Positions 1-5,639 are shown, numbered from the stretch's first letter. The stretch is DNA of 7,422 nt from an uncultured Calothrix sp. (GCA_937884685.1 CAKZYM010000932.1:1-7422), one strand, 5' to 3'. Program-made: numbers and translations. Notes: generated by a model not told the origin, from the letters alone.

Positions 1-42
1 TAACTCCTAACTCATAACTCCTAACTTCTAACTCCTAACGAC
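1..42. repeat. STRR heptamer array, unit TAACTCC
   Basis: Six consecutive 7-bp units (TAACTCC, TAACTCA, TAACTCC, TAACTTC, TAACTCC, TAACGAC) run from the window edge to within 8 bp of the TPR gene start. The array may continue upstream of the window. Short tandemly repeated repetitive sequences of this kind are well known in heterocystous cyanobacteria. The same unit recurs at 4102-4129 and 5655-5696, and inverted at 7403-7422. Confidence 0.9.
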
Positions 43-50
43 TCTTAATT

Positions 51-506
51 ATGTTAGAAAATTCGCAATTAAATACCATTATTCCCGCTGCTATTGTTAT
101 TTCAAGTATTTTTCTACTAATTTATTTTGCTGTTAAGACTTTAAGAACTTCTAATCTTTTTCAGAAAGGGCTTGAACTTTATCAGCAGAAAGATTATGAA
201 AATGCAGAAGCTGTGTTTCGTCAAGTAACTTCTATTAATGTAAGTAATGATGTTGTTCGCTTACTTTTAGGAGATTCTTTGTTAAAACAGGAAAAAGTAG
301 AAGCCGCTGTCGAAAAATACAAAGAAGTTATTGAACGCGCACCTAAAAAAGCTGATGCTTATCTACGTTTGAGTCGAATTTATATGCAGCAAGAGAAGCA
401 ATCGGAAGCAATAGAATATTTACAAAAAGCTAAAGAAGTATTGCAAAAACGTCAGCCGAAAAAAGCAGCAGAAGTTGGTCAGTTATTGGAAAAATTGAAT
501 CAGTAA
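51..506 (+). CDS. Membrane-anchored tetratricopeptide repeat (TPR) protein
   Basis: This is a 151-residue protein of unknown specific function. Residues about 10-29 form one hydrophobic segment (start IIPAAIVISSIFLLIYFAVK) that should anchor it in a membrane. The rest is helical, with about three TPR-like units near residues 33-66, 67-100 and 101-134, marked by the spacing of small and aromatic residues (A-x3-F/Y, G-D, Y-x-x-L, A-I-x-Y). TPR domains bind other proteins, so a scaffold or assembly role is plausible, but no partner is visible. The ATG at 51 is preceded by an in-frame TAA at 36-38, so the start cannot lie further upstream. There is no recognisable Shine-Dalgarno sequence, because the leader is a heptamer array. 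It lies 72 bp upstream of cobA on the same strand and may be co-transcribed with it. The architecture is clear; the function is not. Confidence 0.85.
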   Translation: MLENSQLNTIIPAAIVISSIFLLIYFAVKTLRTSNLFQKGLELYQQKDYENAEAVFRQVTSINVSNDVVRLLLGDSLLKQEKVEAAVEKYKEVIERAPKKADAYLRLSRIYMQQEKQSEAIEYLQKAKEVLQKRQPKKAAEVGQLLEKLNQ

Positions 507-512
507 TTGGGG

Positions 513-547
513 ATTGGTGATTGGTAATTTGTAATTGCTAATTGGTA
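513..547. repeat. STRR heptamer array, unit ATTGGTA
   Basis: Five units (ATTGGTG, ATTGGTA, ATTTGTA, ATTGCTA, ATTGGTA) fill most of the TPR-cobA gap. A 7-bp inverted repeat (TTGGGGA at 507-513, TCCCCAA at 552-558) frames the array, so the transcript could form a stem with the repeat in a loop of about 38 nt. No U-tract follows, so I do not call a terminator. The same unit occurs inverted at 3978-4012. Confidence 0.85.
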
Positions 548-556
548 AGTTTCCCC

Positions 557-577
557 AAAATCTAAAATCTAAAGTCC
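557..577. repeat. Short heptamer array, unit AAAATCT
   Basis: Two exact AAAATCT units and a degenerate third (AAAGTCC) end 1 bp before the cobA start codon. They occupy the place where a ribosome binding site would be, and none is recognisable. Confidence 0.65.
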
Positions 578-578
578 G

Positions 579-1304
579 ATGAAATCTAATGGCAAAGTAT
601 ACCTTGTTGGTGCTGGACCTGGAGGGGTAGATTATTTAACGGTAAAGGCTTATCGGTTATTAGCAGAAGCTGAGGTGTTGATTTATGATGCTTTGGTAGA
701 TGAGCAATTACTAAAACTGGTACCGGATGATTGTTTAAAAATCCATGTGGGAAAACGTGGTGGTTTACCAAGTACTCCTCAATCAGAAATTAACAATTTA
801 TTAGTTAAATATTGTCAGCAGGGAAGACTTGTAATAAGGCTTAAATCCGGAGACCCGTTTATTTTCGGTCGCTGTATTTTAGAAATTCAAGCTTTAAACA
901 ATGCTGGTTGTGATTTTGAAGCGATTCCGGGAATTTCTTCTGTAACAGCAGCACCTTTGTTAGCGGGAATTCCGCTTACAGATGCGGAGTTAAGTAAATC
1001 CTTCGGTGTATCGAGCGCTCATCAACCGGATATTCTTGATTGGGAAGCACTTTCGAGACTGGATACGCTAGTACTACTAATGGGTGGAAAGCATCTTAGA
1101 GAGATTGTAGACCAGTTAATTAAATATGGAAAAGACAAAAGCACCCCAATTGCAATCATTCGTAAAGCTGGTACTTCAGAACAACAGGTATGGATTGCTC
1201 AAGTTTCCACAGTTGTGGAACATGTAAAAACAGTACGATTATCTCCCGCTGTAATTGTAATTGGGGAAGTAGTAGATTTGAGCAGATTTTCTGAGAAAAT
1301 GTAA
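579..1304 (+). CDS. cobA: Uroporphyrinogen-III C-methyltransferase (SUMT)
   Basis: This enzyme uses two S-adenosylmethionine molecules to methylate uroporphyrinogen III at C2 and C7, giving precorrin-2 for siroheme and cobalamin. The 241 residues match the usual length of a stand-alone SUMT, with no fused CysG dehydrogenase/chelatase domain and no fused HemD. Visible family motifs are the N-terminal glycine-rich loop VYLVGAGPGG (7-16), IYDALV (35-40), VGKRGG (57-62), the strongly conserved RLKSGDPFIFGR (87-98), PGISSVTAAPLLAGIPLTD (117-135), LVLLMGG (164-170) and TPIAIIRKAGT (189-199). The glycine-rich loop usually reads GAGPGD; here residue 16 is Gly (GGG at 624-626). hemD, which makes its substrate, follows after 24 bp, so an operon is likely. 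No Shine-Dalgarno sequence is visible. The family call is very secure; full activity is inferred. Confidence 0.96.
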   Translation: MKSNGKVYLVGAGPGGVDYLTVKAYRLLAEAEVLIYDALVDEQLLKLVPDDCLKIHVGKRGGLPSTPQSEINNLLVKYCQQGRLVIRLKSGDPFIFGRCILEIQALNNAGCDFEAIPGISSVTAAPLLAGIPLTDAELSKSFGVSSAHQPDILDWEALSRLDTLVLLMGGKHLREIVDQLIKYGKDKSTPIAIIRKAGTSEQQVWIAQVSTVVEHVKTVRLSPAVIVIGEVVDLSRFSEKM

Positions 1305-1328
1305 TTAGATGCAAAGCATTCTAAACTT

Positions 1329-2183
1329 ATGTCATCAAATTCTTCTACCCAATTTTCTCAAACGGTATCTTCAACTCTACCTCTAGCTGGAAAAACTGTT
1401 TTAATTACTCGTTCTGTAGGACAATCAAGTCAATTTACTAAAATGATTGTAGCAGCAGGTGCAAATGCAATTGAAATGCCTGCATTAGAAATCTGTCCCC
1501 CTTCAAGCTGGGAGGATTTGGACAATGCAATTGCTAATATATCAGAATTTGACTGGTTAATTCTTACTTCTAGCAACGGTATTAATTACTTTTTTGAGAG
1601 GTTAATTGCATTGGAAAAAGACGTGCGTACTTTAGCAAATCTAAAAATAGCCGTCGTTGGAGAGAAAACCGCTAAAGCCATTAAAAATCATAGTTTACAG
1701 CCAGATTTTATTCCACCAAATTTTATTGCTGATTCTTTAATAGAACATTTTCCCGAACAACTTTCTGGAAAAAAAGTTTTATTTCCCAGAGTCGAAAGTG
1801 GTGGAAGAGAAGATTTAATTACAGAATTTAGAAAACAAGGAGCAGAAGTTGTAGAGGTCGCTGCTTATCAATCTTGTTGTCCTAGTAGTGTTCCTCCCTC
1901 TGCTGAATTAGCTTTACAAAGCGGAACCGTTGATATAATCACCTTTGCTAGTTCCAAAACAGTGAAATTCTTTAATCAACTAGCCCAGAATATTTTCTCA
2001 GATAATCAGCAAAATCACCAATCACCTATAGTGTCAGATTATACAGAAGGAATTTGTATTGCTTCTATTGGTCCTCAGACTTCTAATGCTTGTCAAAAGT
2101 ATTTTGAAAGAGTGGACGTTGAAGCTTCAGAATATACCTTAGAAGGACTAACTCAAGCAATTATTGATTGGACAAATAATTAG
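1329..2183 (+). CDS. hemD: Uroporphyrinogen-III synthase
   Basis: HemD cyclises hydroxymethylbilane to uroporphyrinogen III with inversion of ring D, a cytosolic step shared by heme, chlorophyll, bilin, siroheme and B12 synthesis. The family is poorly conserved, but the expected elements are present in order: LAGKTVLITR (19-28), the domain-1 signature WLILTSSNG (76-84), VVGEKTAKAI (109-118), FPRVESGGRE (152-161), AEVVEVAAYQS (172-182), IITFASSKTVKFF (203-215) and CIASIGPQTSNAC (243-255). At 284 residues it is longer than the roughly 250 typical of the family. The extra length comes from an N-terminal Ser/Thr-rich stretch (about 1-18) and a polar insert near 222-240 whose DNA contains tandem heptamers. 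The ATG at 1329 has no clear Shine-Dalgarno sequence. Position after cobA supports co-expression. Confidence 0.95.
   Translation: MSSNSSTQFSQTVSSTLPLAGKTVLITRSVGQSSQFTKMIVAAGANAIEMPALEICPPSSWEDLDNAIANISEFDWLILTSSNGINYFFERLIALEKDVRTLANLKIAVVGEKTAKAIKNHSLQPDFIPPNFIADSLIEHFPEQLSGKKVLFPRVESGGREDLITEFRKQGAEVVEVAAYQSCCPSSVPPSAELALQSGTVDIITFASSKTVKFFNQLAQNIFSDNQQNHQSPIVSDYTEGICIASIGPQTSNACQKYFERVDVEASEYTLEGLTQAIIDWTNN
2004..2026. repeat. Heptamer repeat relic inside hemD
   Basis: AATCAGC, a 2-bp spacer (AA), then two exact AATCACC units in tandem. The unit is the complement of GGTGATT, the same class as the ATTGGTG unit at 513-519. It encodes Asn-Gln-Gln-Asn-His-Gln-Ser-Pro (residues 226-233) in a polar insert of HemD. 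Confidence 0.6.
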
Positions 2184-2324
2184 GAGCAATAGCGGAAATT
2201 GCGGTCTTGGGGTCTCCCCGAATAGAGCAAGTTTCCAAGAGAGGTAATGGATAATGGGTAGGGTCATAGATAATATATTTAGAGGTAGCGGTTTTCACGC
2301 TCTTATTTTCCCTCTCGTTGATAA
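2184..2324. other. Non-coding stretch after hemD, with degenerate palindromes
   Basis: No convincing open reading frame is present here. A small hairpin lies at 2207-2221 (GGGG 2209-2212, TCT loop, CCCC 2216-2219, extended by a G-U and an A-T pair). It has no following T-run, so I would not call it a terminator for hemD. The last part (2310-2324) is the left half of a hairpin repeat interrupted by the element at 2325-2494. Confidence 0.6.
2314..2324. repeat. Left copy of an 11-bp target-site duplication
   Basis: CTCGTTGATAA abuts the left terminal inverted repeat exactly and matches the right copy CTCCTTGATAA (2495-2505) at 10 of 11 positions. Confidence 0.65.
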
Positions 2325-2494
2325 CTACGGTGTACACACATTTAGATCCCCCTAAATCCCCCTTTCCAAGGGGGACTTTAACTTCAATTTCCCCTTTTTT
2401 TAAGAGACTTTAATTCCAATCCCCCCCCCTTTTAAGGGGTTAGGGGGATAAAACGCTGCGAAATCAACTTAGAAAACTTGTTTGTACACCGTAG
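2325..2494. mobile_element. MITE-like element with 12-bp terminal inverted repeats
   Basis: This 170-bp non-coding element begins with CTACGGTGTACA (2325-2336) and ends with its exact reverse complement TGTACACCGTAG (2483-2494). It is flanked flush on both sides by near-identical 11-bp direct repeats. The inside is C-rich and self-complementary. A perfect 8-bp stem with a 3-nt loop lies at 2357-2375, a 6-bp stem at 2426-2439, and ATCCCCCTAA (2346-2355) pairs with TTAGGGGGAT (2440-2449). It also contains a run of nine Cs (2421-2429) and an imperfect internal direct repeat starting GACTTTAA (2374 and 2406). No transposase is encoded, so any movement would need a transposase supplied in trans. 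The family is not identified here. Confidence 0.7.
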
Positions 2495-2505
2495 CTCCTT
2501 GATAA
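2495..2505. repeat. Right copy of an 11-bp target-site duplication
   Basis: CTCCTTGATAA directly follows the right terminal inverted repeat. Together with the following GGAGAGGG it forms part of a hairpin (stem CCTT/AAGG in this copy). Joining the left flank to the bases after this copy rebuilds a palindrome of about 23 bp (CCCTCTCSTT-GAT-AAGGAGAGGG). Confidence 0.65.
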
Positions 2506-2625
2506 GGAGAGGGGTAAGGTTGTGCGTTGGATTTAACTAAAAACTTTTATACCAAGACGATTGCTAATCTTTATTGGATAATAGATAGTTATTAATTAAC
2601 CCATATTCCTAATTACCTATAATTT
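2506..2625. other. Non-coding leader region of coaE
   Basis: The first 15 bp (GGAGAGGGGTAAGGT) are the right arm of the interrupted hairpin repeat. From memory, GGAGAGGGGT...GAGGT sequences are common intergenic repeats in cyanobacteria. The rest is AT-rich with no open reading frame, no confident promoter and no Shine-Dalgarno sequence before the coaE ATG. Confidence 0.55.
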
Positions 2626-3207
2626 ATGAAACGTGTCATCGGTTTAACTGGGGGTATTGCGACAGGTAAAACAACTGTTGCGGATTATTTAGCAGATGCT
2701 TATAATTTACCAATTTTAGATGCGGATATTTACGCAAGGGAAGCTGTTGCTGCGAATTCACCGCTTTTACAGCAAATAACTAAGCGCTACGGAGAAAAAA
2801 TATTACTTGGTGATGGCAGCCTAAATCGAGAACAGTTAGGAGAGATTATTTTCAACGACCAACAAGAACGCTTGTGGGTAGATAACTTGATTCATCCCTA
2901 CGTTGGCGATCGCATTTTTGCCGGAATCAAAGAAACCTCAGCAGAAACACTAATAGCAGTTGTGCCTTTATTGTTTGAAGCCAAAATGACAGACTTGGTT
3001 ACAGAAATTTGGGTAGTAACTTGTTCTCCGAAGCAACAGTTAAATAGATTGATAGAGCGAAATAAATTAACCCCAGAACAAGCACAAGCAAGAATCAGCA
3101 GTCAAATGGCTTTAGCAGAAAAAGCTAAAAAAGCTGATATTGTTTTGAATAATAATTCTGGTGTAGAAGAGTTATTGCAGCAAGTAGATGTTGCTATATT
3201 TCGATAG
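2626..3207 (+). CDS. coaE: Dephospho-CoA kinase
   Basis: CoaE phosphorylates the 3'-hydroxyl of the dephospho-CoA ribose with ATP, the last step of coenzyme A synthesis, in the cytosol. The 193 residues are close to the usual ~200. The P-loop GGIATGKT (9-16) follows the typical VIGLTGG start. LDADIYARE (31-39) matches the conserved substrate-site D-A-D motif, and VVPLLFEAKM (112-121) is the family signature before the lid region. WVVTCSPKQQLNRLIERNKLT (129-149) and ARISSQMALAEKAKKADIVLNNNSG (155-179) are the conserved C-terminal half. No key residue looks missing. It stands alone, with the repeat-rich gap upstream and a convergent Uma2 gene downstream. An HIP1 octamer lies inside the gene. 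Confidence 0.97.
   Translation: MKRVIGLTGGIATGKTTVADYLADAYNLPILDADIYAREAVAANSPLLQQITKRYGEKILLGDGSLNREQLGEIIFNDQQERLWVDNLIHPYVGDRIFAGIKETSAETLIAVVPLLFEAKMTDLVTEIWVVTCSPKQQLNRLIERNKLTPEQAQARISSQMALAEKAKKADIVLNNNSGVEELLQQVDVAIFR
2906..2913. repeat. HIP1 octamer GCGATCGC
   Basis: This exact palindromic octamer is hugely over-represented in many cyanobacterial genomes. I found one copy in the window, inside coaE, and it supports the cyanobacterial assignment. Confidence 0.85.
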
Positions 3208-3218
3208 GAAATAATTAT

Positions 3219-3239
3219 CAGTGAACAGTGAACAGTGAA
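3219..3239. repeat. Heptamer array, three exact CAGTGAA units
   Basis: Three perfect tandem units start 12 bp after the coaE stop codon, followed by a partial CAGGAACAG and a run of seven Ts. There is no stem before the T-run, so it is not a standard intrinsic terminator. Confidence 0.85.
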
Positions 3240-3255
3240 CAGGAACAGTTTTTTT

Positions 3256-3290
3256 ATTGATAATTGATATTTGATAATTGTTAATTGTAA
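3256..3290. repeat. STRR heptamer array, unit ATTGATA
   Basis: Five units (ATTGATA, ATTGATA, TTTGATA, ATTGTTA, ATTGTAA) end 5 bp before the stop codon of the minus-strand Uma2 gene. TGATAATT inside it could pair with AATTATCA at 3213-3220, but the loop would be about 37 nt. Confidence 0.8.
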
Positions 3291-3295
3291 ATTTA

Positions 3296-3973
3296 TTACT
3301 GATTGATAAACTTTTTATGTTCTGGTGAATTTAAACCTTGTTGCAATACTTGAATAACTTGATTCATTTCTCCTGCTAGTAACGCTGAAGCTGCTAACCA
3401 CAAACCCGGAAAAACATTACTTTTAATAATTCCTTCTGTATCTGGTTCTAAAGATATGTATTCACCATTTTGTAAATAAAACCAGTCAATTTTATTTTCA
3501 AAAACCTGCCAAACAATATATTCTAAAACACCATTACGACGGTAAGCGTTTTTCTTATCATGTAAATCATTAGATGCACTGCTAGCAGCAACTTCAGCAA
3601 CCAATTCCGGCGCACCTTCAATATAATCATCCTCACTAATACGTGCTTGTCCGCCATTTTCCTCATCAAATAACAACACAACATCGGGTTGTGGTTCGTT
3701 GTCTAAATCCAAACGAACTGTCGAATTATCGCCTAAAATTAAACCTGGAACTGTAATTTTATAATTTCCTAACCAAAGAATTAGGTTTCCATGAGGTTCT
3801 CCATGGCTTCTTATACGTAACGGTGATGCCATATAAACAGTTCCTTCAATTAATTCCGCTTTTCTATTATCAGGCATAGCGGTATAACGTCGCTCAAATT
3901 CATGTCTTGTTAATCTATCTCCATTTTCTAAAAGTGGAATTTTATTTATGTTTTTATTAGCGAAGGTAGTCAT
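3296..3973 (-). CDS. Uma2 family (DUF820) PD-(D/E)XK nuclease-fold protein
   Basis: This 225-residue protein belongs to the Uma2/DUF820 family, which is greatly expanded in cyanobacteria and has a restriction-endonuclease-like fold. Its biological role is generally unknown. Visible signatures are RKAELIEGTVYMASP (37-51), the long-loop QPDVVLLFDE (95-104) with the presumed metal-binding Asp97, PELVAEVAASS (122-132) with Glu127, and DLHDKKNAYRRNGVLEYIVWQV (136-157) with a catalytic-type Lys at 140 or 141. The active-site set D-E-K therefore looks intact. The C-terminal GLWLAASALLAGEMNQVIQVLQQGL is the usual helical tail. Heptamer arrays lie 5 bp after the stop and 4 bp before the start, so no Shine-Dalgarno sequence is present. 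No partner toxin, antitoxin or methylase is adjacent. The family is secure; endonuclease activity is inferred from the motif. Confidence 0.93.
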   Translation of the reverse strand: MTTFANKNINKIPLLENGDRLTRHEFERRYTAMPDNRKAELIEGTVYMASPLRIRSHGEPHGNLILWLGNYKITVPGLILGDNSTVRLDLDNEPQPDVVLLFDEENGGQARISEDDYIEGAPELVAEVAASSASNDLHDKKNAYRRNGVLEYIVWQVFENKIDWFYLQNGEYISLEPDTEGIIKSNVFPGLWLAASALLAGEMNQVIQVLQQGLNSPEHKKFINQ

Positions 3974-3977
3974 TTTA

Positions 3978-4012
3978 AATTACCAATTACCAATTACCAA
4001 TTACTAATTATT
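3978..4012. repeat. STRR heptamer array, unit AATTACC (complement of ATTGGTA class)
   Basis: Three exact AATTACC units followed by AATTACT and AATTATT. On the minus strand this reads as a GGTAATT array ending 4 bp before the Uma2 ATG. It is the inverted form of the array at 513-547. Confidence 0.9.
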
Positions 4013-4026
4013 ACTCAACATTTTTG

Positions 4027-4086
4027 GCGCTATGAGCGTTAGCGAAGCGTGTCCAACAGGACATAGCTTTCTCGCAGAGTAAGCGC
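4027..4086. repeat. Palindromic intergenic repeat of cyanobacterial type
   Basis: A 60-bp unit begins GCGCT (4027-4031) and ends with its complement AGCGC (4082-4086). Inside, GCTATG (4029-4034) pairs with CATAGC (4062-4067), and TGTCC (4050-4054) pairs with GGACA (4059-4063) around a 4-nt loop. From memory, sequences of the GCTATGAGCGTTAGCGAAGC type are dispersed repeats in Nostocales genomes. It could form an RNA hairpin in the tldD-Uma2 intergenic transcript. Confidence 0.65.
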
Positions 4087-4101
4087 AACTACGAACCAAT
4101 T

Positions 4102-4129
4102 CCTAACTCCTAACTCTTAACTCCTAACT
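4102..4129. repeat. STRR heptamer array, unit CCTAACT (TAACTCC class)
   Basis: Four units (CCTAACT, CCTAACT, CTTAACT, CCTAACT) end 2 bp from the tldD stop codon. The sequence class and orientation are the same as at 1-42 and 5655-5696. Confidence 0.9.
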
Positions 4130-4131
4130 TA

Positions 4132-5529
4132 CTAACCAGCTTCCCCACCAACAACTACATCTTTAATTCTCAAACTCGGACCACCACAACCTACGGGTAA
4201 ACCGTTTTGTCCTCCTTTTCCACAACCACCGGATTCATCCCAGTAGAAATCATCACCGATACCTTCAATATCCTTCAAAGTTTGAAATACATTACCCGAA
4301 AGAGTCACATCTTTAACAGGTTCTGCAATTTCACCGTTTCTAATCATCCATGCTTCACCAGCACTAAACGTGAACATTTCTCCATTAGTCATACCACCAA
4401 GCCAATTTTTCGCGTAAACTCCTTCCTTAATCCCCGAAAATAAATCTTTGACCGGAGTTTTACCTCTTTCAATCCAAGTGTTTGTCATTCGGACTATGGG
4501 AGCATATTGATAACTCAGACAGCGAGAATTTCCTGTAGGGGTTTCATTTAATTTTCCTGCTGTTTCCCGAGAATGCAAACGTCCTACCAAAACTCCATCT
4601 TTAATCAATTGAGTAGTAGTAGCTGGTGTACCTTCATCATCATAATAATAACTACCGCGATGTCCTTCGGGTGCAGCACCATCAAAAATCTGTAAATCTT
4701 CACGACCAAATCTTCTTCCCAAAGTCATTACTTCGAGTACATCCGGATTTTCATAAGCCATATCAGCTTCCGAAAGATGTCCGAAAGCTTCATGAACAAA
4801 TAATCCCGTCAAAACTGGGTCAATTACCACAGTGTAAGTGTCACCTTTAACTGGTGGTAGTGATAAAGCAGATATTGCTCTACGTGCTGCACTAGTAACT
4901 TGTTCATCTAAGCTAGTTAAATCTTCAAAAGCTTTACGAGAACCAGTAGTTTCTCTTCCGGTTTGAACCGTTTCACCATTTCTAGCAGTAGCAGCGAAAC
5001 GCATTTCCATATCGACCCAAGACTGTTCGATAAGGGTACCTTCACTAGTCGCAATAATTACCTTTTGAGCGCTATCACCATAACGTACCGAAGTTGTAGA
5101 GATGCGATAATCTATACTTTTGAGTAAATACGTATAGTTATAGCATAATTCTTTTTTCTGACTCAAAGGTATATTTCTGGGGTCAGTACCGGTCAAAGGT
5201 AATTCACATACAGCTTGTACGGGAGTGATAGGAGCTAACATAGTTTCCTCATCTCCGACAATTCTTGCAGCTGCGATAGCTTCTTGAATCCGGTCTTCGA
5301 TAGTAGAAAGATGATTAAAACTGCTTAATCCCCATCCACCCTTGTAACAAGCTCTTACCTGTCCCCCAACCGAAATACATTCGCTCAGAGTTTCCACCTT
5401 ATCACCACGTAATAAGATATCAGTCCCCTCAGCTTCCTCAATCCGAATCATCAAATAATCAACTTTGTCAGAGTAACGCGATATCAAATCAGCAAGTAAA
5501 TTTTTAGTATCAGTAATTAAATTAGACAT
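4132..5529 (-). CDS. tldD: TldD-type metalloprotease subunit (TldD/PmbA family)
   Basis: TldD is the catalytic subunit of a zinc-dependent protease. In E. coli it works with TldE (PmbA) to degrade unfolded peptides and to process microcin B17 precursor and CcdA. The 465 residues fit the usual 450-480. The catalytic HExxxH motif is at 246-251 (H246, E247, H251) within VHEAFGHLSEAD, which separates TldD from TldE, which lacks it. DGAAPEGHRGSYYYDDEG (283-300) and RETAGKLNETPTGNSR (321-336) are typical family segments. The C-terminal GGCGKGGQNGLPVGCGGPSL contains C436, at the position of the metal-ligand Cys in the E. coli GVCGKEGQ motif, plus a second Cys at 448. No tldE/pmbA lies next to it here, so the partner would have to be elsewhere. 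The ATG at 5529 has no clear Shine-Dalgarno sequence. It is divergent from the DUF2079 gene, with 246 bp between. Confidence 0.94.
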   Translation of the reverse strand: MSNLITDTKNLLADLISRYSDKVDYLMIRIEEAEGTDILLRGDKVETLSECISVGGQVRACYKGGWGLSSFNHLSTIEDRIQEAIAAARIVGDEETMLAPITPVQAVCELPLTGTDPRNIPLSQKKELCYNYTYLLKSIDYRISTTSVRYGDSAQKVIIATSEGTLIEQSWVDMEMRFAATARNGETVQTGRETTGSRKAFEDLTSLDEQVTSAARRAISALSLPPVKGDTYTVVIDPVLTGLFVHEAFGHLSEADMAYENPDVLEVMTLGRRFGREDLQIFDGAAPEGHRGSYYYDDEGTPATTTQLIKDGVLVGRLHSRETAGKLNETPTGNSRCLSYQYAPIVRMTNTWIERGKTPVKDLFSGIKEGVYAKNWLGGMTNGEMFTFSAGEAWMIRNGEIAEPVKDVTLSGNVFQTLKDIEGIGDDFYWDESGGCGKGGQNGLPVGCGGPSLRIKDVVVGGEAG

Positions 5530-5593
5530 ATTCTGCGAATCTTGAGTTGGAGCTTACTAATACCTTTTAGCACGAGACGAGGACGATGAGATT

Positions 5594-5629
5594 AGGGGAG
5601 GGGGAAGAGGGAGAAGAGGGGGAAGAAAA
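5594..5629 (+). other. Uninterrupted polypurine tract with G-quadruplex consensus
   Basis: Thirty-six consecutive A/G bases occur on the plus strand. Within 5595-5622 four G-runs (GGGG, GGGGG, GGG, GGGGG) are separated by loops of 1, 4 and 6 nt, which fits the G3+N1-7 quadruplex pattern. The tract lies 65 bp upstream of the tldD start, so the G-rich strand is the tldD template strand. Confidence 0.7.
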
Positions 5630-5639
5630 TTGAGGGAAT

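Noticed and set aside
586..771. 61-residue minus-strand frame opposite cobA
   Set aside because: It lies fully inside a strongly conserved SUMT gene, has His/Pro/Leu-rich composition typical of antisense frames, and matches no family I recognise.
2325..2494. Structured small RNA gene or riboswitch for coaE
   Set aside because: The fold is explained by terminal inverted repeats and C-rich palindromes with flanking direct duplications. No riboswitch class or promoter is recognisable.
2618..2623. TATAAT just before the coaE ATG as a promoter
   Set aside because: It ends 2 bp before the start codon, so transcription would begin inside the gene. No -35 box is suitably placed, and it is probably chance in AT-rich DNA.
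3208..3255. Intrinsic terminator after coaE
   Set aside because: There is a T7 run, but the preceding CAGTGAA repeats are direct, not inverted, so no stem precedes it.
3219..3290. CRISPR array
   Set aside because: The repeats are 7-bp units in tandem without spacers. No 25-40 bp repeats with unique spacers and no cas genes occur in the window.
4207..4850. Plus-strand frames at 4207-4443 and 4626-4850 opposite tldD
   Set aside because: Both are antisense to conserved TldD motifs, with biased composition and no domain or ribosome binding site.
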